Shown in pieces: positions 15,768 to 23,386 of a stretch of 40,121 nt of DNA. A program made the position numbers and the translations under genes. This DNA comes from Coriobacteriia bacterium (GTDB lineage: Bacteria > Actinomycetota > Coriobacteriia > Anaerosomatales > PALSA-660). Within the stretch, counting starts at the first letter, position 1, and every line of letters starts with the position of its first letter. Where the stretch lies: contig JANYAK010000035.1 of NCBI GenBank assembly GCA_025361335.1, positions 1 to 40,121 on the forward strand. The letters are read 5' to 3'. The notes under the pieces are model-generated. The model was not told the origin of the DNA, did not search any database, and saw only the letters and a list, made by a program, of their open reading frames with translations.

Positions 15768-17866
15768 GTGAGGCCTCCGATGCCGATGCGGATGTCGGCG
15801 GCGATGGCGCCGCCGCCGCGATCCATGACGATGAGCGGGTTGATGTCGAGTTCCACGATCTCAGGCACGTCGACCGCGAGGGCGGACACCCGCACCATGA
15901 CGTCGACGATGGCGTCGATGTCGGCCGGCGACTGGCCTCGCGCGCCTCTCAGCAGGCCGAACGCGCGGATGTCGGAGACCATCGACTTGGCCTCCTCGAC
16001 GGACACGGGGCACAGCCGGAACGTCACGTCCTTGAGCACCTCGACGTAGATGCCGCCCAGTCCGAACATGAGCAGCGGCCCGAACTGCGGGTCGCGATCG
16101 AGCCCGATGATGACCTCACGTCCAGGCGGGACCATGGCCTGCACCGTGACCCCCCACACCTCGGCGTCCGGCATGCGGTCACGCGCAGCGCCGATGACGC
16201 GCTCGTACGCCGCTGAGAGCTCCCCCTCGCCGGTGATGCCGAGCTGGATCCCGCCGATGTCCGACTTGTGCAGGATGTCGGGGCTGGCGATCTTGACCGC
16301 CACGGGATAGCCGATGTCGGCGGCCACCCGCTTCGCGTCAGCCATGTCGCGCGCAAGGGCGCTGCGCGGAACGGGGATCCCATACGCTCGAGCGATCGAG
16401 GCGGCACCCTCCTCGGTGATGAAGAGGCGTCCGGCCTTCTTCGCGGATTCGACGCGCGATCTCGCGGCCGCCGTGTCGGCGTGAACGGCGGGAGGGGCGC
16501 TGCGCGGGCGGGCGAGATGGCCGGCATGACGTTCCATCGCGGCCAACGCGGCCACGGCACGCTCCGGGAAGGGGTATGCGGGGACGCCGCCGTCGGCGAG
16601 CACCGACATGGCTGCCGCCACGGACTCGTCGCCCATGAAGCATGCGAGTGTCGTCCGTCCCGAGCGGCGGAACGACTCCACGACCGCTCGAGCGGTCTCG
16701 ACAGCCTCGGTGGGCGCCTGCGGCGTGAGGATGACGAGAATGGAGCGGACGTTGGGGTCGTTCTCGAGGGCCGCCAGCGCGGCGGCATAGCGGCCGGCAG
16801 GCGCGTCGCCCAGCACGTCGACGGGGTTGTAGGGGGACGACGCGGGCGGCAGGGCCCTTCGAAGGGCGTCGATCGTCTCCCTTTCGAGTCCCGCCAGCGA
16901 CACGCCGACGACATCGCAGGCATCGGTGGCCATGATCGCGGGACCGCCGGCGTTGGTCAGGATGGCGAGGCCGGGACCGGCCGGCAGCGGCTGACGGCTG
17001 AACGCCTCGGCGTAGTCGAACAGCTCCTGGACCGTGTTCGCACGGATCACTCCGGCGCGCCGGAAGGCCGCGTCATACGCGGTATCCGAGCCCGCCAGAC
17101 TGCCCGTGTGCGATGACACGGCGCGCGCACCCGCGTCCGAACGTCCGGACTTGAGCACCACCAGCGGCTTGACTGCCGAGAGGAGCGTTGCAGCTTCCAC
17201 GAATCCCTTGCCGTCGAAGACCGACTCCAAGTACGCGACCACCACGCGCGTCGTGTCATCGTCGCGCCAGAGGCGCATCAGGTCGTTCTCCGAGAGGTCC
17301 GCCCGGTTGCCGAGGGACACGAATGCCGATAGACCAAGCTCGCGGCCGCGCGCCCAGTCCAGGACCGCTGTGCCAAGCGCACCCGACTGGGACATGAAGG
17401 CCGTCCCCCCGGGGAGCGGCATGCCGGCGGCGAACGAGGCGTTGAGGTGCGCGCCCGTGGCGATCAGACCCAGGCAGTTCGGGCCAAGGAGGCGAACGCC
17501 GACTGCGCGCGCCGCCGCCACGAGCGCGCGCTCGAGCGCGGCACCCTCGGGGCCCGTCTCCTTGAAGCCTGCCGAGATGACGATCGCGCATCGGATCCCG
17601 AGCCCGCCGGCTTCCTCGACCACCGACAGGACCGCGGCCGCGGGCACGGCGATGACCACGAGCTCGGGCCCATCGGGCACAGCGGACAGGGACGGATAGC
17701 ACGGGCGGCCGTCGATGTCGGAGGCCTTCGGGTTCACGGGGTGGACCGGGCCGAGGAAGCCGCCCGCGAGCAGGTTTCGAAAGACCGCGCGTCCCACGCC
17801 GCCGGGCTCACGCCCGACGCCGACGACCGCCACCGCGCGCGGTTCGAAGAACCCCCTCAGGTCCAA
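15764..17866 (-). CDS. ADP-forming acetyl-CoA synthetase (acetate-CoA ligase, fused alpha and beta)
   Basis: The enzyme interconverts acetyl-CoA, ADP and phosphate with acetate, CoA and ATP. In anaerobes it usually makes ATP from acyl-CoA. The 700-residue chain begins with a CoA-binding Rossmann domain (AVVGVGREPGGVG, 12-24) and two succinyl-CoA-ligase-like domains with the phosphohistidine in SSHTGSLAGSD (about His253). It ends in an ATP-grasp domain (about 475-700; PVAVKIASPDILHKSD and VVELDINPLIV). The start is TTG with a very good GGAGGA site. It lies 91 bp after rpmF, where clostridia carry ackA near yceD-rpmF, and overlaps the BioD/DRTGG gene. The exact acyl substrate is uncertain. Confidence 0.9.
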   Translation of the reverse strand: MDLRGFFEPRAVAVVGVGREPGGVGRAVFRNLLAGGFLGPVHPVNPKASDIDGRPCYPSLSAVPDGPELVVIAVPAAAVLSVVEEAGGLGIRCAIVISAGFKETGPEGAALERALVAAARAVGVRLLGPNCLGLIATGAHLNASFAAGMPLPGGTAFMSQSGALGTAVLDWARGRELGLSAFVSLGNRADLSENDLMRLWRDDDTTRVVVAYLESVFDGKGFVEAATLLSAVKPLVVLKSGRSDAGARAVSSHTGSLAGSDTAYDAAFRRAGVIRANTVQELFDYAEAFSRQPLPAGPGLAILTNAGGPAIMATDACDVVGVSLAGLERETIDALRRALPPASSPYNPVDVLGDAPAGRYAAALAALENDPNVRSILVILTPQAPTEAVETARAVVESFRRSGRTTLACFMGDESVAAAMSVLADGGVPAYPFPERAVAALAAMERHAGHLARPRSAPPAVHADTAAARSRVESAKKAGRLFITEEGAASIARAYGIPVPRSALARDMADAKRVAADIGYPVAVKIASPDILHKSDIGGIQLGITGEGELSAAYERVIGAARDRMPDAEVWGVTVQAMVPPGREVIIGLDRDPQFGPLLMFGLGGIYVEVLKDVTFRLCPVSVEEAKSMVSDIRAFGLLRGARGQSPADIDAIVDVMVRVSALAVDVPEIVELDINPLIVMDRGGGAIAADIRIGIGGLT

Positions 17867-17957
17867 TCTCGTTCCTCCCCCGAACGGAAGAGACGACCCC
17901 CATCGCGATGCGGCGGGCGCCGTCTCATGGCAACGCTCTCACGTCACGCTACGGGCG

Positions 17958-18134
17958 TCAGTCGGTCTCGACAACCTCTTTACCCTTGTAGTACCCGCAT
18001 GACGAGCATACGTGATGCGGAAGCTTCGGCTGATGGCACTGCGGGCAGACTGACTGAGCGGGCGCGTCAAGCGCGTCATGCGCGCGCCTGCTGTCGCGGA
18101 CCGCTTTGCCCGTCTTGCGCTTGGGGACTGGCAT
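17958..18134 (-). CDS. rpmF: 50S ribosomal protein L32
   Basis: This is a small zinc-ribbon ribosomal protein of the large subunit. The 58-residue product starts [14 protein letters not shown] and has two CxxC knuckles (CPQC and CSSC), so it is the zinc-binding form. AGGAGC precedes the ATG. An upstream in-frame ATG (18173) would add 13 residues foreign to the family. It follows yceD as in most bacteria but after a 132-bp gap with its own promoter-like motif. Confidence 0.97.
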   Translation of the reverse strand: MPVPKRKTGKAVRDSRRAHDALDAPAQSVCPQCHQPKLPHHVCSSCGYYKGKEVVETD

Positions 18135-18239
18135 CGGTGCTCCTGTCTCGTTCCGATGCGGACGCTCGATCACGTCGTCGTGACGGGTCCGTCCGCATGT
18201 GTATTCCGTCGTCCCGACCGGGTGTCGGCACGGTGCGCG

Positions 18240-18248
18240 ATTGTAGCA
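18240..18248 (-). promoter_or_regulatory. Probable extended -10 promoter for rpmF
   Basis: The minus strand reads TGCTACAAT, an extended -10 one base off consensus. It lies about 100 bp upstream of the rpmF start, inside the 132-bp yceD-rpmF gap. No clear -35 is present, as is common for extended -10 promoters. It would allow ribosomal protein L32 and the following metabolic genes to be expressed apart from the upstream array. Confidence 0.5.
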
Positions 18249-18266
18249 CAGGGGGTTTCCGAGGGG

Positions 18267-18857
18267 CTAGGTGTCGGCGCCGTCCGCGCTGTCCGCGCCG
18301 TCGGCCGCCCCGGTGGGGCCATCCCCTGCCGGCTCGCGCGGACCCTCCTCACGCAGGCCTTCCAGAGCTGCGAAGCGGAGATCGCCCGTCTCGGCGACGC
18401 AGCCGCACGGGCCTTCGTTCAAGTCGGCCCCGCACGAGGGGCATATCCCGAGGCACTCCGGGGAGTGGAGCGGAGCGAACGGCAGGTCCATGACGAGCGA
18501 CTGGACCAGACTCGGCTCAAGGTCGATGGTCTCTTCGACTATGTACTCCCGCTCCTGCTCCTCGGGGATCCCGGCGTCCTCGCCCTTCTCCACGTAGAAG
18601 CCGTCAACGATCCCGACCGCGTCGAGGTCGAAATCGCACAGGCAGCGCGAGCAGACCGTGTGGAAACGAGCCCGGACATCGCCCTCAGCAACGATCCCGG
18701 CTCCGACGTAGCTGAGCGTGACGTCGAACGAGGCGGGGTCGGTCGGCACGAAGGTGAGATCGCCCAAGGCGATGGGGGCGATGCGGATGACGTCCGACAC
18801 GGATACATGGGAACCGAGGGCGTCGAGGACGCCTCGGATTCGTACGGGGTAGGGCAT
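18267..18857 (-). CDS. yceD: YceD/DUF177 family metal-binding protein
   Basis: Members of this family are nearly always encoded just before rpmF and have been linked to 23S rRNA accumulation and ribosome assembly. The 196-residue product has a central CSRC motif (about 69-72) and a second cysteine group (CPSCGADLNEGPCGC, about 138-152), consistent with a zinc site. The C-terminal 25 residues are a low-complexity Gly/Ala/Asp tail (GAADGADSADGADT) with no predicted fold. GAGG lies at good spacing from the ATG. It is 11 bp after the SepIVA-like gene. Confidence 0.88.
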   Translation of the reverse strand: MPYPVRIRGVLDALGSHVSVSDVIRIAPIALGDLTFVPTDPASFDVTLSYVGAGIVAEGDVRARFHTVCSRCLCDFDLDAVGIVDGFYVEKGEDAGIPEEQEREYIVEETIDLEPSLVQSLVMDLPFAPLHSPECLGICPSCGADLNEGPCGCVAETGDLRFAALEGLREEGPREPAGDGPTGAADGADSADGADT

Positions 18858-18868
18858 CTTGGACCTCG

Positions 18869-19327
18869 TCAGGCGCGCTGGTTGACCTTGCCCTGCAAAC
18901 GATCGCGGCCCCGCTGTACGGCGGTCAGAAGCTTGCCGAGGTTGACCTCGAGGTTCGCGAGCATCTCGTCGGCGTAGTCTTCCGCGCCGAGGCGGATGTC
19001 GCGCTCCTGCTGGCGGGCCGCGTCGATGAGCGACGCAGCCTGCTCCTGAGCGCGCTTGACGACCTCCTGCTCGGATGCCATGGAATCGGCGCGATCGCGA
19101 GCGTCCTCGAGGATCCGGTTGGACTCCTTCTCGGCCTCCTCGATCATCTCCTGGCGCTCCTTGACGATCCAGCGAGCCTGCTTGAGCTCGTCGGGGAACG
19201 ATGCCCGCACCTCGTCGATGATCTCGTACACTTTCTCGACGTCAACCAGGCGCGACCGCGTCAGGGGCATGGAGCGTGCGTTGTCCATGGACTCTTCGAT
19301 GCGGTCGACCAGCGCCATGATGTCCAT
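18869..19327 (-). CDS. SepIVA/DivIVA-like coiled-coil protein
   Basis: The 152-residue product is almost entirely charged alpha-helix. A short N-terminal segment (MDIMALVDRIEESMDNAR) is followed by heptad-like Glu/Lys/Arg-rich coiled coil from about 35 to 115. No transmembrane segment or enzyme motif is seen. Position identifies it: in mycobacteria the gene between coaD and the DUF177 gene is sepIVA, a DivIVA-like septum and polar-growth factor. Annotation pipelines may call it ATP synthase subunit b-like because of the coiled coil. GGGAGGA precedes the ATG and overlaps the coaD stop. A role in septation or in placing cell-wall precursor enzymes is inferred from synteny. Confidence 0.7.
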   Translation of the reverse strand: MDIMALVDRIEESMDNARSMPLTRSRLVDVEKVYEIIDEVRASFPDELKQARWIVKERQEMIEEAEKESNRILEDARDRADSMASEQEVVKRAQEQAASLIDAARQQERDIRLGAEDYADEMLANLEVNLGKLLTAVQRGRDRLQGKVNQRA

Positions 19328-19339
19328 GCGTGTCCTCCC

Positions 19340-19831
19340 TTACCGCCCCTCGCGGAGGCGATCCTGCAGCCGGTCGCTCACCTCGTCGGGGACGAGGCCC
19401 CGAACGTTGCCCCCGAAACCCGCGATCTCCTTGACCGCCGAGGAGCTCAAGTACATGTACTCCGGTATGGACATGATGAACATGGTCTCGATATCGCGGT
19501 CGAGCCGGTAGTTGAGTTGAGCCATCTGGAACTCACGCTCGAAGTCCGTGACCGCGCGCAACCCCTTGATGATGACCTTGGCGTCCAACTCCCGCGCCAA
19601 GTCTACCAGAAGTGAATCGAAGGGGCGCACGCTCACATTGGGCAGATGCGAGCACGCATCGCGTATGAAGCCGCAGCGCTCCTCGACCGAGAAGATGGGA
19701 CCGCCGCCCTTGTCCGGAGACAGCGCGACCGCCACGACCACTTCGTCGAAGAGGCCCGAGGCACGCTCGACGATGTCGAGATGCCCGCACGTCACGGGAT
19801 CGAAGGTGCCAGGGCACAACGCGCGCTTCAC
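19340..19831 (-). CDS. coaD: Phosphopantetheine adenylyltransferase
   Basis: CoaD adenylylates 4'-phosphopantetheine to dephospho-CoA, the penultimate step of CoA synthesis. The GTG start overlaps the rsmD stop (GTGA) and has an excellent AAGGAG. The resulting 163 residues match the family length. The nucleotidyltransferase motif is PGTFDPVTCGHLD (7-19, catalytic His17), and the second motif is LSSSAVKEIAGFGGNV (about 125-140). CoA supply fits the neighbouring acyl metabolism genes. Confidence 0.96.
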   Translation of the reverse strand: MKRALCPGTFDPVTCGHLDIVERASGLFDEVVVAVALSPDKGGGPIFSVEERCGFIRDACSHLPNVSVRPFDSLLVDLARELDAKVIIKGLRAVTDFEREFQMAQLNYRLDRDIETMFIMSIPEYMYLSSSAVKEIAGFGGNVRGLVPDEVSDRLQDRLREGR

Positions 19832-20406
19832 GACGCTCCTTCCCGGCGGCCCAAGAGCGTGACCGCCGTCTCTCCGTACGTGTACGTCCTCGACTCGCAC
19901 AGTCCGTCGATCGAAGCGACCATGATCGACGCGGCGTGCTCGTATACCACCAGTACATCCTCGGTGAGGGCCCCTGCACGGTCCAGTCCCGACACGGCGG
20001 ACGTCGCGGCGGACTGGTCGATTCTATAGGGAGGGTCGAGCAGGAGCAACGCGAAGGGCCCGAGCGCGGCCGCGCGACGCATGCCCGCGCCTCCGGCGTC
20101 GCCCGCGATCACGGTGCAGCGTTGCCCGACTCCCAGTCGGGAGATGTTGAGCTCGAGCGAGCGCAAGGCGGCGCGATCGTTCTCCACGAAGACCGCGGCC
20201 GAGGCGCCGCGGGACAACGCCTCGAGCCCGAGGGCGCCCGTCCCGGCGTACAGGTCGAGGACCCTCCCGCCTCCGAGCGTCGTGCCGAGTCGCGCGGACA
20301 GCGCGTCGAACAGCGCCTCGCGCACCCGGTCCGACGTCGGCCGGGTGGTGTCGCCGGCCGGACAGACCATGGGGCGTCCTCGCAGCGAGCCCGCGACGAT
20401 CCTCAT
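19828..20406 (-). CDS. rsmD: 16S rRNA m2G966 methyltransferase
   Basis: RsmD methylates guanine 966 of 16S rRNA using SAM. The 192-residue product has the family N-terminus MRIVAGSLRGRP, TRPTSDRVREALFD (21-34), SAM motif DLYAGTGALGLEAL (51-64) and catalytic DPPY (about 126). The ATG overlaps the recG stop as ATGA. recG-rsmD-coaD is a common Gram-positive order. Confidence 0.95.
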   Translation of the reverse strand: MRIVAGSLRGRPMVCPAGDTTRPTSDRVREALFDALSARLGTTLGGGRVLDLYAGTGALGLEALSRGASAAVFVENDRAALRSLELNISRLGVGQRCTVIAGDAGGAGMRRAAALGPFALLLLDPPYRIDQSAATSAVSGLDRAGALTEDVLVVYEHAASIMVASIDGLCESRTYTYGETAVTLLGRREGAS

Positions 20407-22508
20407 CCGCTGCTCACCCACTGCCAGTCACGACCGAACACGTGACGCACGTGCATGCCGAGCGCCACGTGTTCGGCGCGGCGCAGGCCCGGATCGGTGC
20501 CCGCCAGTGCGGCGGCGTCTGCTCTCGCCGCCGCGAGCAGGTCCCCATCGGACAGGACGGATGCGAGGCGCAACTCGGGGATCCCATGCTGCCGCGCGCC
20601 GAGGACCTGGCCCTCGCCGCGAAGCCGCAGATCGTCCTCGGCCAGTTGGAACCCGTCAGAGGTCCCCGCGATGGCCTGCATGCGCTGACGGCCCTCGGCG
20701 GTCTTGGGGTCGGCGAACAGCAGGACCTGGCCGGGGTGCTCACCCCTGCCGATGCGCCCTCGCAGCTGGTGCAGTTGCGCGAGCCCGAAACGCTCCGCAT
20801 CCTCCACGATCATCACGGTGGTGTTCTGCACGTCGACACCCACCTCGATCACTGTGGTGGCCACGAGCACCTGGATGTCGCCGGCTCGGAAGGCGTCCAT
20901 GACCCGCGCCTTGTCGGGCGTCTTCATCTGTCCGGTCAACAGGCCGACCTCCATATCCGGGAAGACCTCCGCCTTGAGGCGCTCGGCCTCCTTGACCGCT
21001 GCCCTGGCCTCGGAGGCGTCGGACTCGTCGACCAGCGCGCACACGACGTAGGCCTGACGGCCCGACCGGACCTGCTCTCGCACGAGCTCGTATGCGTGGT
21101 CGCGGCCCCCATGGGGCACGAGCGTCGTCGTGACATGAGACGCCCCCCTGCCACCGGGTCGCGTCCGCAGGTAGGAGGTGTCGAGGTCGCCGTACAGCGT
21201 CAGGGCGAGACTCCGCGGGATCGGGGTCGCCGTCATCACGAGCATGTCGACTCCCTCCCCTTTTCCGCGCAGGCCGAGCCTCTGCGTCACGCCGAACCGG
21301 TGCTGTTCGTCCACCACGGCGAGAGTGAGTCTCGAGAAGCGCACGCTTTCCGTGAGCAGCGCGTGGGTGCCCAGCAGCACGGTCACCGAGCCGTCGCCGA
21401 CGCCCGCCACGATGCGCCGCTTCTCCGCGGCCGGAGTGGACCCGGTCAGGAGCGCCCACCTGACTCCAGCGGCGTCCAGCAACGGCCCCACGCTGCCCGC
21501 GTACTGACTCGCCAGCACCTCCGTGGGCGCCATCATCGCCGCTTGGCCACCCGAATCGGCCACGCAGGCCATCGCCATCGCCGCGATGACCGTCTTGCCC
21601 GTCCCCACGTCCCCAAGAAGCATCCGGTTCATCGGGCGGGGCGCCGCCATGTCGACCAGCACCTCACGCCGCGCGGTGGTCTGATCGTCGGTCAGGTCGA
21701 AGGGGACCGCCGAAGCCAGCGCGGAGGATGTGGGTCCGTCGATGCGATGCGAGTGCCCCGGCCGCGCGACCAGTCGATGTCTCCGGACGGCCATCCCGAT
21801 CTGAAGGGCGAGCAGCTCGTCGTACGCAAGGCGGCGCCGGGCGGCGTCCTTCTCGCCGAGTCCCGGCGGGAAGTGTATCCAGCGCATGGCCGAGGCGAGG
21901 GGTATGAGGTCGTTCTCGATTCGGAGCGCCGCAGGCAGATAGTCGGGAACGTCCCCGTACTGATCCAGCGCCTCGGACACCAGCCGCCGCATCCAGTTGG
22001 TGGACAGCCCCTCGGTCGCGGGGTGCACGGGCAGGACCCGCCCGAGCCACGCCGAGGTGGACGATTCGCCCAAGCGCTCCACGAAGGGATTGCGCATCTG
22101 ACGCAGACCGTACTCGAGCGTCACCTTCCCGGCGAACGCGACGCGCTCCCCCTGGCGGAACCGCTGCGCGAGATACGACTGATTGAACCACACGCCCACC
22201 AAGACGCCGCTCCCGTCCGTGATGGTCACCTCGGTGACGGAGAGGCGTGGCTTGGGACGCTTCACCGAGATCTCGTGCACGGTGCCCACGGCGGTGGCAT
22301 CCATGCCCAGCGGCAGCGACCCTATAGCCGCCGACGTCGACAGGTCGAGGTAGCGCGCGGGATAGTGACGCAGGAGGTCCTCCACGGTGCGTATCTCGAG
22401 CTTCTCGAGCAGCTCGGCACGCGGAGCGTCGACGAAGCGCACGCCTGTGACGGGGTGCGACCATGCCGCGGCTCGGACCGCCCGTGCGCTCACCCCGTCG
22501 GTGGGCAC
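20403..22508 (-). CDS. recG: ATP-dependent DNA helicase RecG
   Basis: RecG remodels stalled replication forks and Holliday junctions. The 701-residue product has the N-terminal wedge/OB domain (about 1-240) and then superfamily 2 motor domains. These include Walker A LLGDVGTGKTVIAAMA (about 298-313), DEQHRFGVTQR (about 398), TATPIPRSLAL, and the RecG-specific HQLRGRIGRGEHPG (motif VI). The start is GTG with GAGG at six bases, 7 bp after the fakB stop. It is complete. Its place after the fatty acid kinase genes matches Bacillus. Confidence 0.96.
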   Translation of the reverse strand: MPTDGVSARAVRAAAWSHPVTGVRFVDAPRAELLEKLEIRTVEDLLRHYPARYLDLSTSAAIGSLPLGMDATAVGTVHEISVKRPKPRLSVTEVTITDGSGVLVGVWFNQSYLAQRFRQGERVAFAGKVTLEYGLRQMRNPFVERLGESSTSAWLGRVLPVHPATEGLSTNWMRRLVSEALDQYGDVPDYLPAALRIENDLIPLASAMRWIHFPPGLGEKDAARRRLAYDELLALQIGMAVRRHRLVARPGHSHRIDGPTSSALASAVPFDLTDDQTTARREVLVDMAAPRPMNRMLLGDVGTGKTVIAAMAMACVADSGGQAAMMAPTEVLASQYAGSVGPLLDAAGVRWALLTGSTPAAEKRRIVAGVGDGSVTVLLGTHALLTESVRFSRLTLAVVDEQHRFGVTQRLGLRGKGEGVDMLVMTATPIPRSLALTLYGDLDTSYLRTRPGGRGASHVTTTLVPHGGRDHAYELVREQVRSGRQAYVVCALVDESDASEARAAVKEAERLKAEVFPDMEVGLLTGQMKTPDKARVMDAFRAGDIQVLVATTVIEVGVDVQNTTVMIVEDAERFGLAQLHQLRGRIGRGEHPGQVLLFADPKTAEGRQRMQAIAGTSDGFQLAEDDLRLRGEGQVLGARQHGIPELRLASVLSDGDLLAAARADAAALAGTDPGLRRAEHVALGMHVRHVFGRDWQWVSSG

Positions 22509-22515
22509 GCGCGCC

Positions 22516-23367
22516 TCACTTCAGGGGCAGGTAGCACACGCCGACCGCTCGAGCGCCGGCATGAGTGCCGATGACCGCGCCGATCTCACCCACCGTCACG
22601 ACCTCACCGAGCAGGCCGTGGTCGATGAGCGCGCGGCGGATGTCCTCGGCCAGGTCTGGCGCGAGGGCGTGGATGACGACGGCCTTGACGCCGCCCACCT
22701 CGACCGACCGACGGGCGGCGTGAGAGGCCAGCTCCTGGAACGCCGCCTTCGTGCCGCGAGCCTTCCGGAACGGCTCGATGACGCCGTCGACGAAGTGCAG
22801 GATCGGCTTGATGTTGAGCAGCGAGGCGGCGAGGCCCTGTGCCCTTCCCGCGCGACCGCCCTTGACCAGGTTGTCGAGGGAGTCCAGCACGAAATACAGC
22901 TCGGTGCCCTTGACGGCGCGCAGTGCGGCGGCCTCGACTGCGTCCAGGTCCCCGCCCGCGTCCCGCGCCTCGACCGCTTCCTGCACGATGAGGGCAGCCG
23001 CCCACGACACGAACAACGAGTCGACCACCCGAACCGGGACGGCGACCTCCTTGGCGGCGAGGCTGGCGGATTCGAAGGTCCCCGACAGCTTCGCCGTGAG
23101 GTGGATCGACACGATGCCGTCGACGCCTTCGTCGGCGAGTCTGTTGTACACATCGATGAAGGCGGCGGGCGACGGCTGGGAAGTCGTGGGCAGAACCGGC
23201 GCCGCGGCCATCTTGGGATAGAACTCCGACGGAGAGATGTCGACCCAGTCCAAGTAGGTCGCATCTCCGAAGTGGAGCTTGAGCGGGACCATGGAGACGT
23301 CGAGCGCCGCCAGGGCCTCCGGTCCCATATCGCATGTGCTGTCCGTGACGATCGCTATGCGTGGCAT
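22516..23367 (-). CDS. fakB: DegV family fatty-acid-binding protein FakB
   Basis: FakB holds a fatty acid so that FakA can phosphorylate its carboxyl group. The product has the DegV fold with IVTDSTCDMG (6-15), PTTSQPSPAAF with the conserved TSQPS (about 77-81), VSIHLTAKLSGTFESA (about 104-119) and a C-terminal domain ending in GAVIGTHAGARAVGVCY. The ATG at 23367 with GGGGAG gives 283 residues, the normal length; the longer open frame upstream has no family similarity. It lies 19 bp after fakA. Which chain length or saturation it prefers is not evident. Only one FakB is seen here. Confidence 0.88.
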   Translation of the reverse strand: MPRIAIVTDSTCDMGPEALAALDVSMVPLKLHFGDATYLDWVDISPSEFYPKMAAAPVLPTTSQPSPAAFIDVYNRLADEGVDGIVSIHLTAKLSGTFESASLAAKEVAVPVRVVDSLFVSWAAALIVQEAVEARDAGGDLDAVEAAALRAVKGTELYFVLDSLDNLVKGGRAGRAQGLAASLLNIKPILHFVDGVIEPFRKARGTKAAFQELASHAARRSVEVGGVKAVVIHALAPDLAEDIRRALIDHGLLGEVVTVGEIGAVIGTHAGARAVGVCYLPLK

Positions 23368-23386
23368 GCCGGACTCCCCGCTGTTG

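Noticed and set aside
17867-17957. GAGACG/CGTCTC hairpin with the palindrome CATCGCGATG between rpmF and the acetyl-CoA synthetase gene
   Set aside because: The outer stem is only 6 bp with a large imperfect interior and no clear U-run. It could be a weak terminator, but the evidence is too thin to list.
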